Shown here piece after piece: positions 1 to 10,253 of a DNA stretch of 64,000 bases (position 1 is the first letter of the stretch; each line of letters opens with the position of its first letter). The DNA lies in assembly GCF_002795245.1 (NCBI RefSeq), contig NZ_PGVG01000006.1:217687-281686 (forward strand). Reading direction: 5' to 3'. Below the pieces are notes generated by a model. It was not told the origin of the DNA and did not search any database. It saw nothing but the letters and a program-made list of their open reading frames with translations. The translations under genes were made by a program, and so were the position numbers. This DNA is from Bradyrhizobium forestalis (GTDB lineage: Bacteria; Pseudomonadota; Alphaproteobacteria; Rhizobiales; Xanthobacteraceae).

Positions 1-42
1 GCGGCGCTTAGGGGCGTCGTGGACTTTCGAGGAGGGAGCTAG
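1..42 (+). other. Upstream leader or tail of a preceding gene
   Basis: Too short to classify. Frame 1 is open from the window edge to a TAG at 40-42, so it may be the last 13 codons of an upstream gene, but it may equally be untranslated leader. A strong Shine-Dalgarno sequence (GGAGGG, about 31-36) precedes the ATG at 43. Confidence 0.3.
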
Positions 43-1110
<1,068 letters not shown>

Positions 1111-1162
1111 CGCGCAAGACGACAAAGCATAAGACAACAAAAAGCATCACAGGGAGGACGAC

Positions 1163-2482
1163 ATGCAAGACTTTTCCCGCCGGTCTCTGCTTCAGGGCGG
1201 AACGGCACTGGCCGCGACCGGCATGCTGACCGGGCCGGCACTGTTCGACTTCGCCAAGGCCTGGGCGCAGAGCGCGCCCTGGAAGGCCGAGCCCGGCGCC
1301 AAGCTGACCGTGATGCGCTGGAAGCGCTTCGTGCCGCAGGAGGACGACGCGTTCAACGCGATGGTTGCGGCGTTCAAGGCTGCCACCGGCACCGAGATGA
1401 ACGTGTTCAGCGAATCCTTCGAGGACGTGCAGCCGAAGGCCTCGGTTGCGGCCAATACCGGCTCCGGGCTCGATCTCGCCTGGGGTCTGCACACGCTGCC
1501 GCAGCTCTTCCCCACCAAAGTGCTGAAGATGAACGACGTCGCCGATTATCTCGGCAAGAAATACGGCGGCTGGACCGATGCGGCGGCCAAGACCTGCAAG
1601 CTCGGCAACGACTGGCTCGGCATCCCCGTCGCCACCAACGGCGGCTACATGACCTACCGCAAATCGGCGCTCGACAAGGCCGGCTTCAAGGAATTCCCGA
1701 AGGACTTCCCCGGCTTCCTCGAGATGTGCAAGGCCCTGAAGGCGAACAACACGCCCGCCGGCTTCGCGCTCGGGCATGCCTCGGGCGACGGCAATTCGTG
1801 GCTGCACTGGGTGCTGTGGGGGCACGGCGCCTACACGGTCGACCAGAACGACAAGATCATCATCAATTCGCCGGAGACGGCGAAGGCGCTGGAATATACC
1901 AAGGCGCTGTACGACAGCTTCATCCCGGGCACGGCGTCCTGGAACGACTCCTCCAACAACAAGGCGTTCCTCGCCGGCGAGCTCTATTGCACGGCGAACG
2001 GCATCTCGATCTACGTCGCCGCCAAGACGGATGCCAGCAAGAAGGAGCTTACCGCGGACACCTATCACGCGCTCTGGCCGGTCGGTCCGGTCGGCAAGCC
2101 GACCGAGCTGCAGCTGGCGCTGCCGATCCTCGCCTTCAACTTCACCAAATATCCGAACGCGGCGAAGGCCTTCGTCGCCTTCATGCTGGAGAAGGAGAAC
2201 TACGAGAAGTGGCTGGACGGCGCGCAGGGCTATCTGACGCAGACCTTGAACGCCTATGAGTCGGCGCCGATCTGGACGGCTGATCCCAAGAACGCCGTGT
2301 TCTCGCAGGCCTCCAAGCGCACGCTGCCGGCGTCCGGCATCGGCACGGTCGGCGAGAAGGCGGCGACTGCAATCGCCGACTTCATCGTCGTCGACATGTT
2401 CGCCAACTACTGCACCGGCGCCAAGGATGTGAAGGGCGCGATGGCGGAAGCCGAGCGCCAGCTGAAGCGCATCTATCGCTGA
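1163..2482 (+). CDS. Extracellular sugar-binding protein, Tat-exported
   Basis: Periplasmic solute receptor (SBP family 1) of the ABC importer. The N-terminus carries a twin-arginine signal, SRRSLLQ at residues 5-11, followed by a hydrophobic stretch and probable cleavage near AWAQ at about residue 36. At 439 residues it has the usual CUT1 receptor length. Tat rather than Sec export suggests folding before secretion. It sits between the ATPase and the first permease. A GC-rich hairpin directly follows its stop codon, which would favour making more of this protein than of the membrane subunits. The ligand is unknown. Confidence 0.93.
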   Translation: MQDFSRRSLLQGGTALAATGMLTGPALFDFAKAWAQSAPWKAEPGAKLTVMRWKRFVPQEDDAFNAMVAAFKAATGTEMNVFSESFEDVQPKASVAANTGSGLDLAWGLHTLPQLFPTKVLKMNDVADYLGKKYGGWTDAAAKTCKLGNDWLGIPVATNGGYMTYRKSALDKAGFKEFPKDFPGFLEMCKALKANNTPAGFALGHASGDGNSWLHWVLWGHGAYTVDQNDKIIINSPETAKALEYTKALYDSFIPGTASWNDSSNNKAFLAGELYCTANGISIYVAAKTDASKKELTADTYHALWPVGPVGKPTELQLALPILAFNFTKYPNAAKAFVAFMLEKENYEKWLDGAQGYLTQTLNAYESAPIWTADPKNAVFSQASKRTLPASGIGTVGEKAATAIADFIVVDMFANYCTGAKDVKGAMAEAERQLKRIYR

Positions 2483-2492
2483 CAGTCACGGG

Positions 2493-2516
2493 GCGGGCGG
2501 CCCTCCGGCCGCCCGC
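2493..2516 (+). terminator. GC-rich intercistronic hairpin after the binding-protein gene
   Basis: A perfect 10-bp stem (GCGGGCGGCC at 2493-2502, its complement at 2507-2516) encloses the 4-base loop CTCC. No T-tract follows, so complete termination is unlikely. In this position, after a binding-protein gene and before its permeases, such stems usually protect the upstream mRNA from 3' exonucleases or partly attenuate downstream transcription. Confidence 0.6.
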
Positions 2517-2546
2517 TCGTCAACATTTCGATCAGGGATATCGGGC

Positions 2547-3500
2547 ATGGCTGATGTCGCAATTCCCCGGGCCAAGCCTCAGATGAGCGAGGACAGCGCC
2601 TGGATCCAGCTCAAACACAATCGCAACTGGCTCGGCTTCTGGTTCATGGTGCCGGCCATGGCCTTCCTGATCTTCTTCCTGGCCTATCCGCTCGGGCTCG
2701 GCATCTGGCTGTCCTTCACGGACACCCGCATCGGCAGGGTCGGGCACTTCGTCGCCACCGAGAACTATGAGTGGCTGTGGGACGATTCCATCTTCTGGCT
2801 GTCGGTGTTCAACACGCTGCTCTACACCTTCGTCGCCAGCGCCCTCAAATTCGCGATCGGGCTCTATCTCGCGCTGCTCTTGAACGAGAACATGCCGTTC
2901 AAGGCGATGCTGCGCGCGATGGTGCTGATCCCCTTCATCGTGCCGACGGTGCTCTCGGCGCTGGCGTTCTGGTGGATCTTCGACTCGCAATTCTCCATCA
3001 TCTCCTGGTCGCTGAAGCATCTCGGCCTGATCAACCAGAACATCAACTTCCTCGGCGACACCACTTGGGCCAGAATTTGCGTGATCTTCGCCAACATCTG
3101 GCGTGGCGTTCCGTTCGTGGCGATCACGCTGCTCGCGGGGCTGCAGACCGTCTCGCCGTCGCTCTATGAAGCCGCAACGCTCGACGGCGCAACGCGCTGG
3201 CAGAATTTCCGCTACATCACCTATCCGCTGTTGACGCCGATCATCGCTGTCGTGATGACCTTCTCGGTGCTGTTCACCTTCACCGATTTCCAGCTGATCT
3301 GGGCGATGACACGTGGCGGTCCGGTCAACGCGACGCACCTGATGGCGACCCTGTCTTATCAGCGCGCGATCATTGCGGGGCAGCTGGGTGAGGGTGCCGC
3401 AATCTCCAGCGCCATGATTCCTTTCCTGCTCGCGGCCATCATGATTTCGTGGTTCGGATTGCAGCGCCGCAAGTGGCAGCAGGGAGAAAGCAATGACTGA
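2547..3500 (+). CDS. Sugar ABC transporter permease (MalF/UgpA type)
   Basis: Inner-membrane channel subunit of 317 residues with about six hydrophobic spans; the first is near residues 32-52. The EAA loop that docks on the ATPase is visible as YEAATLDGATRWQNF at about residues 205-219, with the conserved DG pair. The gene is 64 bases downstream of the binding-protein gene and overlaps the next permease by 8 bases, so the two permeases are translationally coupled and probably form a heterodimer. Confidence 0.93.
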   Translation: MADVAIPRAKPQMSEDSAWIQLKHNRNWLGFWFMVPAMAFLIFFLAYPLGLGIWLSFTDTRIGRVGHFVATENYEWLWDDSIFWLSVFNTLLYTFVASALKFAIGLYLALLLNENMPFKAMLRAMVLIPFIVPTVLSALAFWWIFDSQFSIISWSLKHLGLINQNINFLGDTTWARICVIFANIWRGVPFVAITLLAGLQTVSPSLYEAATLDGATRWQNFRYITYPLLTPIIAVVMTFSVLFTFTDFQLIWAMTRGGPVNATHLMATLSYQRAIIAGQLGEGAAISSAMIPFLLAAIMISWFGLQRRKWQQGESND

Positions 3501-4419
3501 CCTGCCCACCAGATCCATCGATCTCAAGGCCGTATTGTCCGCCTCGTCGCCGACGGCCGATCACAGCGAAGGCATGAGCTATCTGCAGTCGGTGCCGCGG
3601 CGGATCGTGACGCTCTACCTGCCGCTCGCGATCATCGTCGTGATCCTGCTGTTTCCGTTCTACTGGATGGCGCTGACCTCGGTGAAACCGGACGAGCAAC
3701 TGCTCGACATGGAGACCTACAGCCCGTTCTGGACCTGGAGCCCGACGTTCAAGCATTTCCACAAGCTGCTGTTCGAGAGCTACTACCCGCACTGGCTCTG
3801 GAATACGATGTACGTGGCCGTCTGCGCGACGGTGCTTTCGATCTTTGCGAGCGTGCTGGCCGCCTATGCCATCGTGCGGTTGCGTTACAAGGGCGCCAAT
3901 CTCGTCGGTGGGCTGATCTTCCTCGCCTATCTCGTGCCGCCTTCGATCCTGTTCATCCCGCTCGCCACCGTCGTGTATCAGTACGGTCTATTCGACTCTC
4001 CGCTGGCGTTGATCCTGACCTATCCGACGATCCTGATCCCGTTCTCGACCTGGCTGTTGATGGGATATTTCAAGACCATCCCGTTCGAGCTCGAGGAATG
4101 CGCGCTGATCGACGGGGCGAGCCGCTGGCAGATCCTGATCAAGATCGTCGTGCCGCTCGCCATTCCCGGCCTGATCTCGGCCTTCATCTTCTGCTTCACG
4201 CTGTGCTGGAACGAGTTCATCTACGCCCTGACGTTCCTGCAGTCGACCAGCAACAAGACGGTGCCGGTGGCGATCGTCAACGAGTTCGTGGACGGTGACA
4301 TCTACCGTTGGGGCTCGCTGATGGCGGGCGCGCTGGCCGGCTCGCTGCCGCTCGTGATCCTTTACGCCTTCTTCGTGGAGCATTATGTGTCGGCGATGAC
4401 CGGCGCCGTGAAGGAATGA
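3493..4419 (+). CDS. Sugar ABC transporter permease (MalG/UgpE type)
   Basis: Second channel subunit, 308 residues. The EAA loop appears as EECALIDGASRWQILIK near residue 200. A cytoplasmic N-terminal stretch of about 35 residues precedes the first span. The start overlaps the end of the previous permease gene by 8 bases. Sixty-five bases separate it from the DenD-like dehydrogenase, so importer and catabolic enzymes probably share a transcript. Confidence 0.93.
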   Translation: MTDLPTRSIDLKAVLSASSPTADHSEGMSYLQSVPRRIVTLYLPLAIIVVILLFPFYWMALTSVKPDEQLLDMETYSPFWTWSPTFKHFHKLLFESYYPHWLWNTMYVAVCATVLSIFASVLAAYAIVRLRYKGANLVGGLIFLAYLVPPSILFIPLATVVYQYGLFDSPLALILTYPTILIPFSTWLLMGYFKTIPFELEECALIDGASRWQILIKIVVPLAIPGLISAFIFCFTLCWNEFIYALTFLQSTSNKTVPVAIVNEFVDGDIYRWGSLMAGALAGSLPLVILYAFFVEHYVSAMTGAVKE

Positions 4420-4484
4420 TCGCGGGGCTTGCCGAGGGCGCGTCAGGAGCGGCGCGCTGCGGCCAATAAGAAGGAGTTGAGCTC

Positions 4485-5471
4485 TTGCACATTCTGGTTC
4501 TCGGTGCCGCCGGCATGGTCGGCCGCAAGCTCTGTGAACGGCTGTTGCGCGACGGCCGGCTCGGCAAGAGCGACATCACCAAACTGACCATGCACGACGT
4601 GGTCGAGCCGAAGAAGCCGGAGCAGGCCGGCTTCCCCGTCGAGACCGTCTCGGGCGATTTCGCCGTGCCGGGCGCGGCCGAGAAGCTGATCGCCGGCCGC
4701 CCCGACGTGATCTTCCATCTCGCCGCGATCGTCTCCGGCGAGGCCGAGCTCGATTTCGACAAGGGCTATCGCATCAATCTCGACGGCACGCGGATGCTGC
4801 TCGACGCGGTCAGGCTTGTTGGCGGCGGCTACAAGCCGCGCGTGGTGTTTACGTCCTCGATCGCGGTGTTCGGCGCGCCGTTCCCGGATGCGATCGGCGA
4901 CGAGTTCTTCCACACGCCGCTGCTCAGCTACGGCGCCCAGAAGGCGATCGGCGAACTATTGCTCGCCGACTACTCGCGCCGCGGCTTCCTCGACGGCATC
5001 GGCATCCGCCTGCCGACCATCTGCATCCGGCCGGGCCTGCCCAACAAGGCGGCCTCGGGCTTCTTCTCCAACATCCTGCGCGAGCCGCTCGCCGGCAAGG
5101 AGGCGATCCTCCCGGTGTCGGAGGATGTCCGCCATTGGCACGCCACGCCGCGCTCGGCCGTCGGCTTCCTGCTGCACGCCGGCACCATGGATCTCGCCAC
5201 GGTCGGCCCGCGCCGCAATCTGACCATGCCGGGCCTGTCGGCCACGGTCGGCGAGCAGATCGCCGCGTTGAAGCGGGTTGCAGGTGAAAAGGTCGCGGCC
5301 CGCATCAAGCGGGAGCCGGATCCCTTCATCGTCGGCATCGTCGGCGGCTGGCCGCGCAATTTCGATGCAAAGCGCTCGCGCGAGCTCGGCTTCACCACCG
5401 CCGAGAAGACTTTCGACGATATCATCCGCATTCACATCGAAGACGAGCTCGGTGGCAATTTCGTCGCCTGA
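4485..5471 (+). CDS. denD: DenD-like NAD-dependent dehydrogenase (extended SDR)
   Basis: Extended short-chain dehydrogenase of 328 residues that resembles D-erythronate dehydrogenase. The Rossmann motif GAAGMVG lies at residues 7-13, a serine in FTSSIAVFG near 124 and the YxxxK pair as YGAQK near 148. The start is a TTG preceded by AAGGAG about nine bases upstream, and no better ATG exists at the N-terminus. Family knowledge suggests oxidation of a four-carbon sugar acid. The next genes, a KDG-type kinase and a KDPG aldolase, would fit a longer sugar acid instead, so the substrate is open. Confidence 0.75.
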   Translation: MHILVLGAAGMVGRKLCERLLRDGRLGKSDITKLTMHDVVEPKKPEQAGFPVETVSGDFAVPGAAEKLIAGRPDVIFHLAAIVSGEAELDFDKGYRINLDGTRMLLDAVRLVGGGYKPRVVFTSSIAVFGAPFPDAIGDEFFHTPLLSYGAQKAIGELLLADYSRRGFLDGIGIRLPTICIRPGLPNKAASGFFSNILREPLAGKEAILPVSEDVRHWHATPRSAVGFLLHAGTMDLATVGPRRNLTMPGLSATVGEQIAALKRVAGEKVAARIKREPDPFIVGIVGGWPRNFDAKRSRELGFTTAEKTFDDIIRIHIEDELGGNFVA

Positions 5472-5495
5472 CCTCTGACTGAGCGGGCCCTGGTG

Positions 5496-6464
5496 ATGGC
5501 GAGCGTTGCTTGCATCGGCGAATGCATGGTCGAGCTCCGGCAGGCGCAAGGAGGCGCGTCTGCCGGGCAGGGCGGCGGCCTGTACTCGCGCGGTTTCGGC
5601 GGCGATACGCTCAACACCGCCGTCTACCTGGCGCGGCTCGAGGTCAAGGTCGACTATCTCACCGCGCTCGGCGACGACGCCCTGAGCGATGAGATGATCG
5701 CGGCCTGGCATGCGGAGGGCGTCGGCACGCGGCGCGTCGTGCGGCTGGCCGGCAAGCTGCCCGGCCTCTACATGATCCAGCTGGATGCCAAGGGCGAGCG
5801 CCAGTTCTTCCATTGGCGCGACAGCGCGGCGGCGCGCCAGCTGATGAGCCTGCCGGAGACCGACGAGCTGCTCAACTCGCTGATGAGCTATGACATCGTC
5901 TATCTCTCCGCCATCACGCTCTCGATCTACGATGCGGCCGGGCGCGAGCGCCTGTTCGCGGCGATCAAGCGCGCGCGCCTGCTCGGCACCCGCTTCGTGT
6001 TCGACACCAATTTCCGCGCCCGCGGCTGGCCGGATCGCGACGTCGCGCGCGAGGTCTTTGCCGCGGCCTTCGCAGCCGCCGACATCGTGCTGACCTCGAC
6101 CGAGGACCTGCTCGCGCTCTATCCCGGCGAAAGCCAAGAGCAGCTGATGGCGCGCATCCCGACCCCGGAGCTGGTGTTCCGCCTCGCCGAGCCAGTGAGC
6201 CTCTTGCGCTTCCCGGGGGGGACCCACGAGGTCCGCGCCGAGCCCATGACCAAGCCCGTGGTCGACACCACCGCCGCCGGCGACAGCTTCGCCGCCGCGT
6301 ACATTGCCGCCCGGCTCGCCGGCGCGGAACCGGTGGAGGCCGCCCAAGCCGGGCACCGGCTCGCCAGCATCGTGATCTGCTATCCCGGCGCCATCATTCC
6401 AGGCTATGCCATGCCGCCGAGGAAGCGGCACCGGCCGGCGGCCTCTCGCCAGGCCACCAAGTAA
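5496..6464 (+). CDS. kdgK: PfkB-family sugar kinase, probable 2-keto-3-deoxygluconate kinase
   Basis: Probably phosphorylates 2-keto-3-deoxygluconate to KDPG, which the next gene would cleave. The 322-residue protein has the PfkB N-terminal GGDTLNTAVYLARL segment and the C-terminal signature DTTAAGDSFAAAY near residue 257, where the GAGD catalytic motif reads AAGD with the aspartate kept. ATG 5496 is preferred to the adjacent GTG at 5493; neither has a strong Shine-Dalgarno sequence. The arginine- and lysine-rich last 15 residues extend past the usual end of the fold. The substrate follows from the neighbouring aldolase rather than from specific residues. Confidence 0.8.
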   Translation: MASVACIGECMVELRQAQGGASAGQGGGLYSRGFGGDTLNTAVYLARLEVKVDYLTALGDDALSDEMIAAWHAEGVGTRRVVRLAGKLPGLYMIQLDAKGERQFFHWRDSAAARQLMSLPETDELLNSLMSYDIVYLSAITLSIYDAAGRERLFAAIKRARLLGTRFVFDTNFRARGWPDRDVAREVFAAAFAAADIVLTSTEDLLALYPGESQEQLMARIPTPELVFRLAEPVSLLRFPGGTHEVRAEPMTKPVVDTTAAGDSFAAAYIAARLAGAEPVEAAQAGHRLASIVICYPGAIIPGYAMPPRKRHRPAASRQATK

Positions 6465-6488
6465 AGCGACCAAATGAAATAGAGCCCC

Positions 6489-7139
6489 ATGACCACGACT
6501 GCCCAACAGAATCACCTCGTCGCGCTGTTCAAGGACGCGACCGTCATTCCCGTCCTCACCATCGAGCGCATCCAGGATGCCGTGCCGCTGGCGCGTGCGC
6601 TGGTCGCCGGCGGCGTCCGCACGCTGGAGGTGACCCTGCGCACCCCCGTTGCGATCGAGGCCGCGAGGGCGGTGATGGCCGAGGTGCCTGAGGCGGTCGT
6701 CGGCATCGGCACGATCCTCAATCCGGCCGACTTCACCCGGGTCGAGAAGCTCGGCGTTGCGTTCGGCATCAGCCCGGGCCTGACCCCTGATCTGCTCAAG
6801 GCCGCAACCGACAGCTCCTTGCCGTTCGCGCCGGGCATTGCCACGGCCTCCGAGCTGATGATGGCGCTGTCCTACGGCTTCGACGTCGCAAAGTTCTTCC
6901 CGGCCGAGCAGGCCGGCGGCATCAAGGGCCTGCGGGCGCTCGGCGGGCCGTTCCCGAACGTGCGGTTCTGCCCGACCGGCGGGGTCGGCGAGGCCAATGC
7001 GGCGACCTGGCTGGCCGAGCCCAATGTGGTGGCGGTCGGCGGCTCCTGGCTGTGCCCGACGGCGGAGATCCGGGCCGGGAACTGGGCCGGCATAACTGCC
7101 ATCTGCCAGCGCACCCTCAAGGCCCTGAAAGCCGCGTGA
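6489..7139 (+). CDS. eda: KDPG aldolase (2-dehydro-3-deoxy-phosphogluconate aldolase)
   Basis: Class I aldolase that splits 2-keto-3-deoxy-6-phosphogluconate into pyruvate and glyceraldehyde 3-phosphate, the last step of the Entner-Doudoroff route. The 216-residue protein shows the Schiff-base lysine in FDVAKFFPAE (Lys135) and the catalytic glutamate in LEVTLRTP (Glu47). The family can also cleave 4-hydroxy-2-oxoglutarate or the galacto isomer. It lies 24 bases after the kinase and completes a kinase-aldolase pair. No sugar-acid dehydratase is present in this operon. Confidence 0.9.
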   Translation: MTTTAQQNHLVALFKDATVIPVLTIERIQDAVPLARALVAGGVRTLEVTLRTPVAIEAARAVMAEVPEAVVGIGTILNPADFTRVEKLGVAFGISPGLTPDLLKAATDSSLPFAPGIATASELMMALSYGFDVAKFFPAEQAGGIKGLRALGGPFPNVRFCPTGGVGEANAATWLAEPNVVAVGGSWLCPTAEIRAGNWAGITAICQRTLKALKAA

Positions 7140-7199
7140 AGTCTTGCCATCCCTGGGCTAAGACTTAGCTCAGGAAGAGACCTCCAGGGAGAAATGACC

Positions 7200-8369
7200 A
7201 TGACCGCCAGCATCGTCGGATGGGCGCATACGCCGTTCGGCAAGTTCGACACCGAAACCGTCGAAAGCCTCGTCACCCGCGTCGCCAACGAGGCGCTGGC
7301 GGATGCCGGCATTTCCGCCTCCGACGTCGACGAGATCGTGCTCGGGCATTTCAATGCCGGCTTCTCGCCCCAGGATTTCACCGCCTCGCTGGTGCTCCAG
7401 GCCGATCCGAAGCTGCGCTTCAAGCCGGCGACCCGTGTCGAGAACGCCTGCGCCACCGGCTCTGCCGCCGTGCACCAGGGCCTGCGCGCGATTGCCGCAG
7501 GCGCCGCCAAGATCGTGCTGGTCGTCGGCGTCGAGCAGATGACGCGCACGCCTAGCGCCGAGATCGGCAAGAACCTGCTCAAGGCGTCCTACCTGCCCGA
7601 GGACGGGGACACCGTCGGCGGCTTCGCCGGCGTGTTCGGCAAGATCGCCAGTTCCTATTTCCAGAAATACGGCGACCAGTCCGATGCGCTGGCGCTGATC
7701 GCGGCCAAGAACCACAAGAACGGCGTCGCCAACCCCTTCGCCCAGATGCGCAAGGATTTCGGCTTCGACTTCTGCCGCGCCGAGAGCGAGAAGAATCCTT
7801 ACGTTGCCGGTCCCTTGAAGCGCACCGACTGTTCGCTGGTCTCCGACGGAGCCGCGGCGCTGGTGCTGGCCGATGCCGAGACCGCCAAGGGCATGACCAA
7901 GTCGATCGGCTTCCGCGCCACCGCGCACGCCCAGGACTTCCTGCCGATGAGCAAGCGCGACATCCTCCAGTTCGAGGGCTGCACGGTCGCCTGGCAGCGC
8001 GCGCTGGAGAAGGCCGGTGTCACCCTGTCCGATCTCTCCTTCGTCGAGACCCATGACTGCTTCACCGTCGCCGAGCTGATCGAGTACGAAGCGATGGGCC
8101 TGACGCCGAAGGGGCAGGGTGCCCGCGCCATCAAGGAAGGTTGGACCCTCAAGGACGGCAAGCTGCCGGTCAATCCGTCCGGCGGCCTCAAGGCCAAGGG
8201 TCATCCGATCGGCGCCACCGGCGTGTCCATGCATGTGATGACCGCGATGCAGCTCGTAGGGCAGGCGCCCGAGGGCATGCAGCTCAAGAACGCCAAGCTC
8301 GGCGGCATCTTCAACATGGGCGGTGCTGCCGTCGCCAACTACGTTTCCATCCTGGAGCCGTTGAAGTAG
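7200..8369 (+). CDS. Thiolase family acetyl-CoA acetyltransferase
   Basis: Thiolase of 389 residues that should condense or cleave acyl-CoA thioesters. The nucleophilic cysteine is in VENACATGSAA (about residue 84), the family histidine is in HDCFTVAELI and the GHPIGATG loop is near the C-terminus. The SCP2-thiolase-like style differs from the bulk beta-oxidation thiolase at 33327. AGGGAG at 7186-7191 fits ATG 7200 (8-base spacing) better than ATG 7194. It is the first of a run of CoA genes; the earlier sugar operon may or may not read into it. Confidence 0.9.
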   Translation: MTASIVGWAHTPFGKFDTETVESLVTRVANEALADAGISASDVDEIVLGHFNAGFSPQDFTASLVLQADPKLRFKPATRVENACATGSAAVHQGLRAIAAGAAKIVLVVGVEQMTRTPSAEIGKNLLKASYLPEDGDTVGGFAGVFGKIASSYFQKYGDQSDALALIAAKNHKNGVANPFAQMRKDFGFDFCRAESEKNPYVAGPLKRTDCSLVSDGAAALVLADAETAKGMTKSIGFRATAHAQDFLPMSKRDILQFEGCTVAWQRALEKAGVTLSDLSFVETHDCFTVAELIEYEAMGLTPKGQGARAIKEGWTLKDGKLPVNPSGGLKAKGHPIGATGVSMHVMTAMQLVGQAPEGMQLKNAKLGGIFNMGGAAVANYVSILEPLK

Positions 8370-8378
8370 CCTCTCGTA

Positions 8379-8480
8379 GGGTGGGTTAGCCCCGCGACTG
8401 CGCAAAGTGCAGTTTGCGCGGCGTAACCCACCACTTCGACCTCAGTGCGTAAGAGGTGGGTTACGCCTTCGGCTAACCCA
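8379..8480. repeat. Intergenic palindromic repeat, GTGGGTTAGC/GCGTAACCCAC type
   Basis: Two nested inverted pairs: gggtgggttagc (8379-8390) with gcgtaacccacc (8421-8432), and aggtgggttacgcc (8454-8467) with ggctaaccca (8471-8480). It lies after the thiolase stop codon and could form a hairpin in RNA that acts as a terminator. I recognise the style as a dispersed chromosomal repeat. Confidence 0.7.
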
Positions 8481-8566
8481 TCATACGCATTAAGTTCTTT
8501 GCGTTAGATCATGGCAGGCCCCCGCGGCCTCCTTAATGCTCTGATTGATTTTGCGGGAAATGCATC

Positions 8567-8773
8567 ATGGGCAATGACTACGAAGACTCGCTGTCGATGG
8601 ACGCGCTGAACGATCGCATCGCGATCCTCGAGGACAATATTCGCCAGCTCATCGAGCAGGCCGCTGCCGCCTCGGGCGAGCAGAACGAGTCGCGCATCGC
8701 CGACCGGATCAGCCAGCAGAATGAAGAGCTCGACCGGCTCCTGAAGATCCGGGAATCCCGTCAGAAGAAATAG
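8567..8773 (+). CDS. Small coiled-coil protein of unknown function
   Basis: A 68-residue, acidic-then-basic, almost wholly helical protein with heptad-like leucines and isoleucines from residue 12 to the end and no membrane segment. It does not match a family I can name. A GGGAA element precedes the ATG by about eight bases. It stands alone between a repeat and the CoA transferase. The alternating charged and hydrophobic pattern and sensible codon use support a real gene; the function is unknown. Confidence 0.7.
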   Translation: MGNDYEDSLSMDALNDRIAILEDNIRQLIEQAAAASGEQNESRIADRISQQNEELDRLLKIRESRQKK

Positions 8774-8899
8774 TAGACGATATCGCCGCGCGGCGCATGC
8801 CGCCATACGCTGCCCGCCCTTGCGCGAGCGGCGGCACTGCCGTTAGCTGGACCGAAATCGCGGGCCATGCCTTGAGCCCCGCGCAATCGGGAGCGAACG

Positions 8900-10099
8900 A
8901 TGGGGCCGCTGAAGGGCATCAAGGTCATCGACATGACCACCGTGCTGATGGGGCCCTATGCGACCCAGATGCTCGGCGATTACGGTGCCGACGTCATCAA
9001 GGTGGAGTCGCTGGACGGCGATGTCACCCGCCTGATCGGCCCGATGCGACACGCCGGCATGGGCCCGGTGTTCCTCAACACCAACCGCAGCAAGCGCTCG
9101 ATCTGCCTCGATCTGAAGAAGCCTGCGGGGCGCGAAGCCGTGTTGCGGCTGCTCAAGGACGCCGACGTGCTGGTCTACAACGTTCGTCCGCAGGCGATGG
9201 CGCGGCTGCAGCTCGGCTACGATGTCGTCTCCGCCATCAACCCGCGCCTGGTCTATGCCGGCGTGTTCGGCTTCGGCCAGGACGGGCCGTATGCGGCAAA
9301 ACCCGCCTATGACGATCTGATCCAGGGCGCCACCGCGCTGCCGGCGCTGATGGCGCAGACCGGCGACGGCGTGCCGCGCTACGTGCCGAATGCGCTGGTC
9401 GACCGCATCGTCGGCCTCACCGCGGTCGGGGCGATCTGTGCCAGCCTCGTGCACCGCGACCGCACCGGCCGCGGCCAGCGTCTGGACATCCCGATGTTCG
9501 AGACCATGGCCGGCTTCGTCATGGGCGACCACATGGGCGGGCTCACTTACGAGCCGCCGCTCGACAAGGGCGGCTATGCCCGCCACCTCTCGCGCGACCG
9601 CAGGCCGTACAAGACCTCGGACGGCTATCTCAGCGTCATCGTCTATAACGACAAGCAGTGGGAGAACTTCTTCAAGGCCACGGGGCGCGACGACCTGCGC
9701 ACCGACCCCAAATTCGCGACCTTCGCCGGCCGCGCCGCCAATATCGACGTGGTCTACGCCGAGCTCGCCCACATCTTCGAGACGCGTACCACGGCCGAGT
9801 GGATCGACCTGCTGACCAAGGCCGACGTGCCTGTGATGCCGATGCACGATCTCGCCTCGATCCTGCACGACGAGCATTTGGAGGCGACCGGCTTCTTCCC
9901 GGTCGTCACCCATCCGACCGAAGGCCCGATCCGCAGCATGAAGGTGACGGCGAGCTGGTCCGAGACCGAGGCCGAGCCGGTGCGGCTGGCGCCGCGGCTC
10001 AACGAGCACGGCGCGGAGATTTTGCGCGAGGTCGGGTATTCCGCCGACGAGATCGCCGCCATGGTGCGCGATGGCGTCACGCGCGCGGCGCCGGAGTAG
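8900..10099 (+). CDS. CaiB/BaiF family CoA transferase
   Basis: Class III CoA transferase of 399 residues that moves CoA between an acyl-CoA donor and a carboxylate, usually as the activating step of a degradation route. The N-terminal GIKVIDMTTVLMGPYATQML segment, the NTNRSKRSICLDLKK stretch and the active-site aspartate region KPAYDDLIQG near residue 138 are typical. GGGAG precedes the ATG. It lies between two thiolase-family genes in the same direction, so it may activate the substrate that the downstream thiolase-like/DUF35 pair cleaves. The acyl group is unknown. Confidence 0.92.
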   Translation: MGPLKGIKVIDMTTVLMGPYATQMLGDYGADVIKVESLDGDVTRLIGPMRHAGMGPVFLNTNRSKRSICLDLKKPAGREAVLRLLKDADVLVYNVRPQAMARLQLGYDVVSAINPRLVYAGVFGFGQDGPYAAKPAYDDLIQGATALPALMAQTGDGVPRYVPNALVDRIVGLTAVGAICASLVHRDRTGRGQRLDIPMFETMAGFVMGDHMGGLTYEPPLDKGGYARHLSRDRRPYKTSDGYLSVIVYNDKQWENFFKATGRDDLRTDPKFATFAGRAANIDVVYAELAHIFETRTTAEWIDLLTKADVPVMPMHDLASILHDEHLEATGFFPVVTHPTEGPIRSMKVTASWSETEAEPVRLAPRLNEHGAEILREVGYSADEIAAMVRDGVTRAAPE

Positions 10100-10131
10100 G
10101 GGGAGCAGTGATGAAAACGGCTCTCTCATCC

Positions 10132-10236
10132 GTCATTCCGGGGCGCGACAAAGTCGCGAGCCCGGAATCCATTTATCCTCCGCACATGACGCGCGATGGA
10201 TTCCGGGCTCGCCCCTTCGGGCCGCCCCGGAATGAC
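10132..10236. repeat. Intergenic palindromic repeat, GTCATTCCGGGGCG type
   Basis: The outer arms gtcattccggggcg and ccccggaatgac enclose a second pair (cgagcccggaatccat / atggattccgggctcg). Near-identical elements occur at 58635 and in part at 11754 and 52301. It fills the gap between the CoA transferase and the thiolase-like gene. Confidence 0.85.
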
Positions 10237-10253
10237 AGCGGAGAGATAGCACC

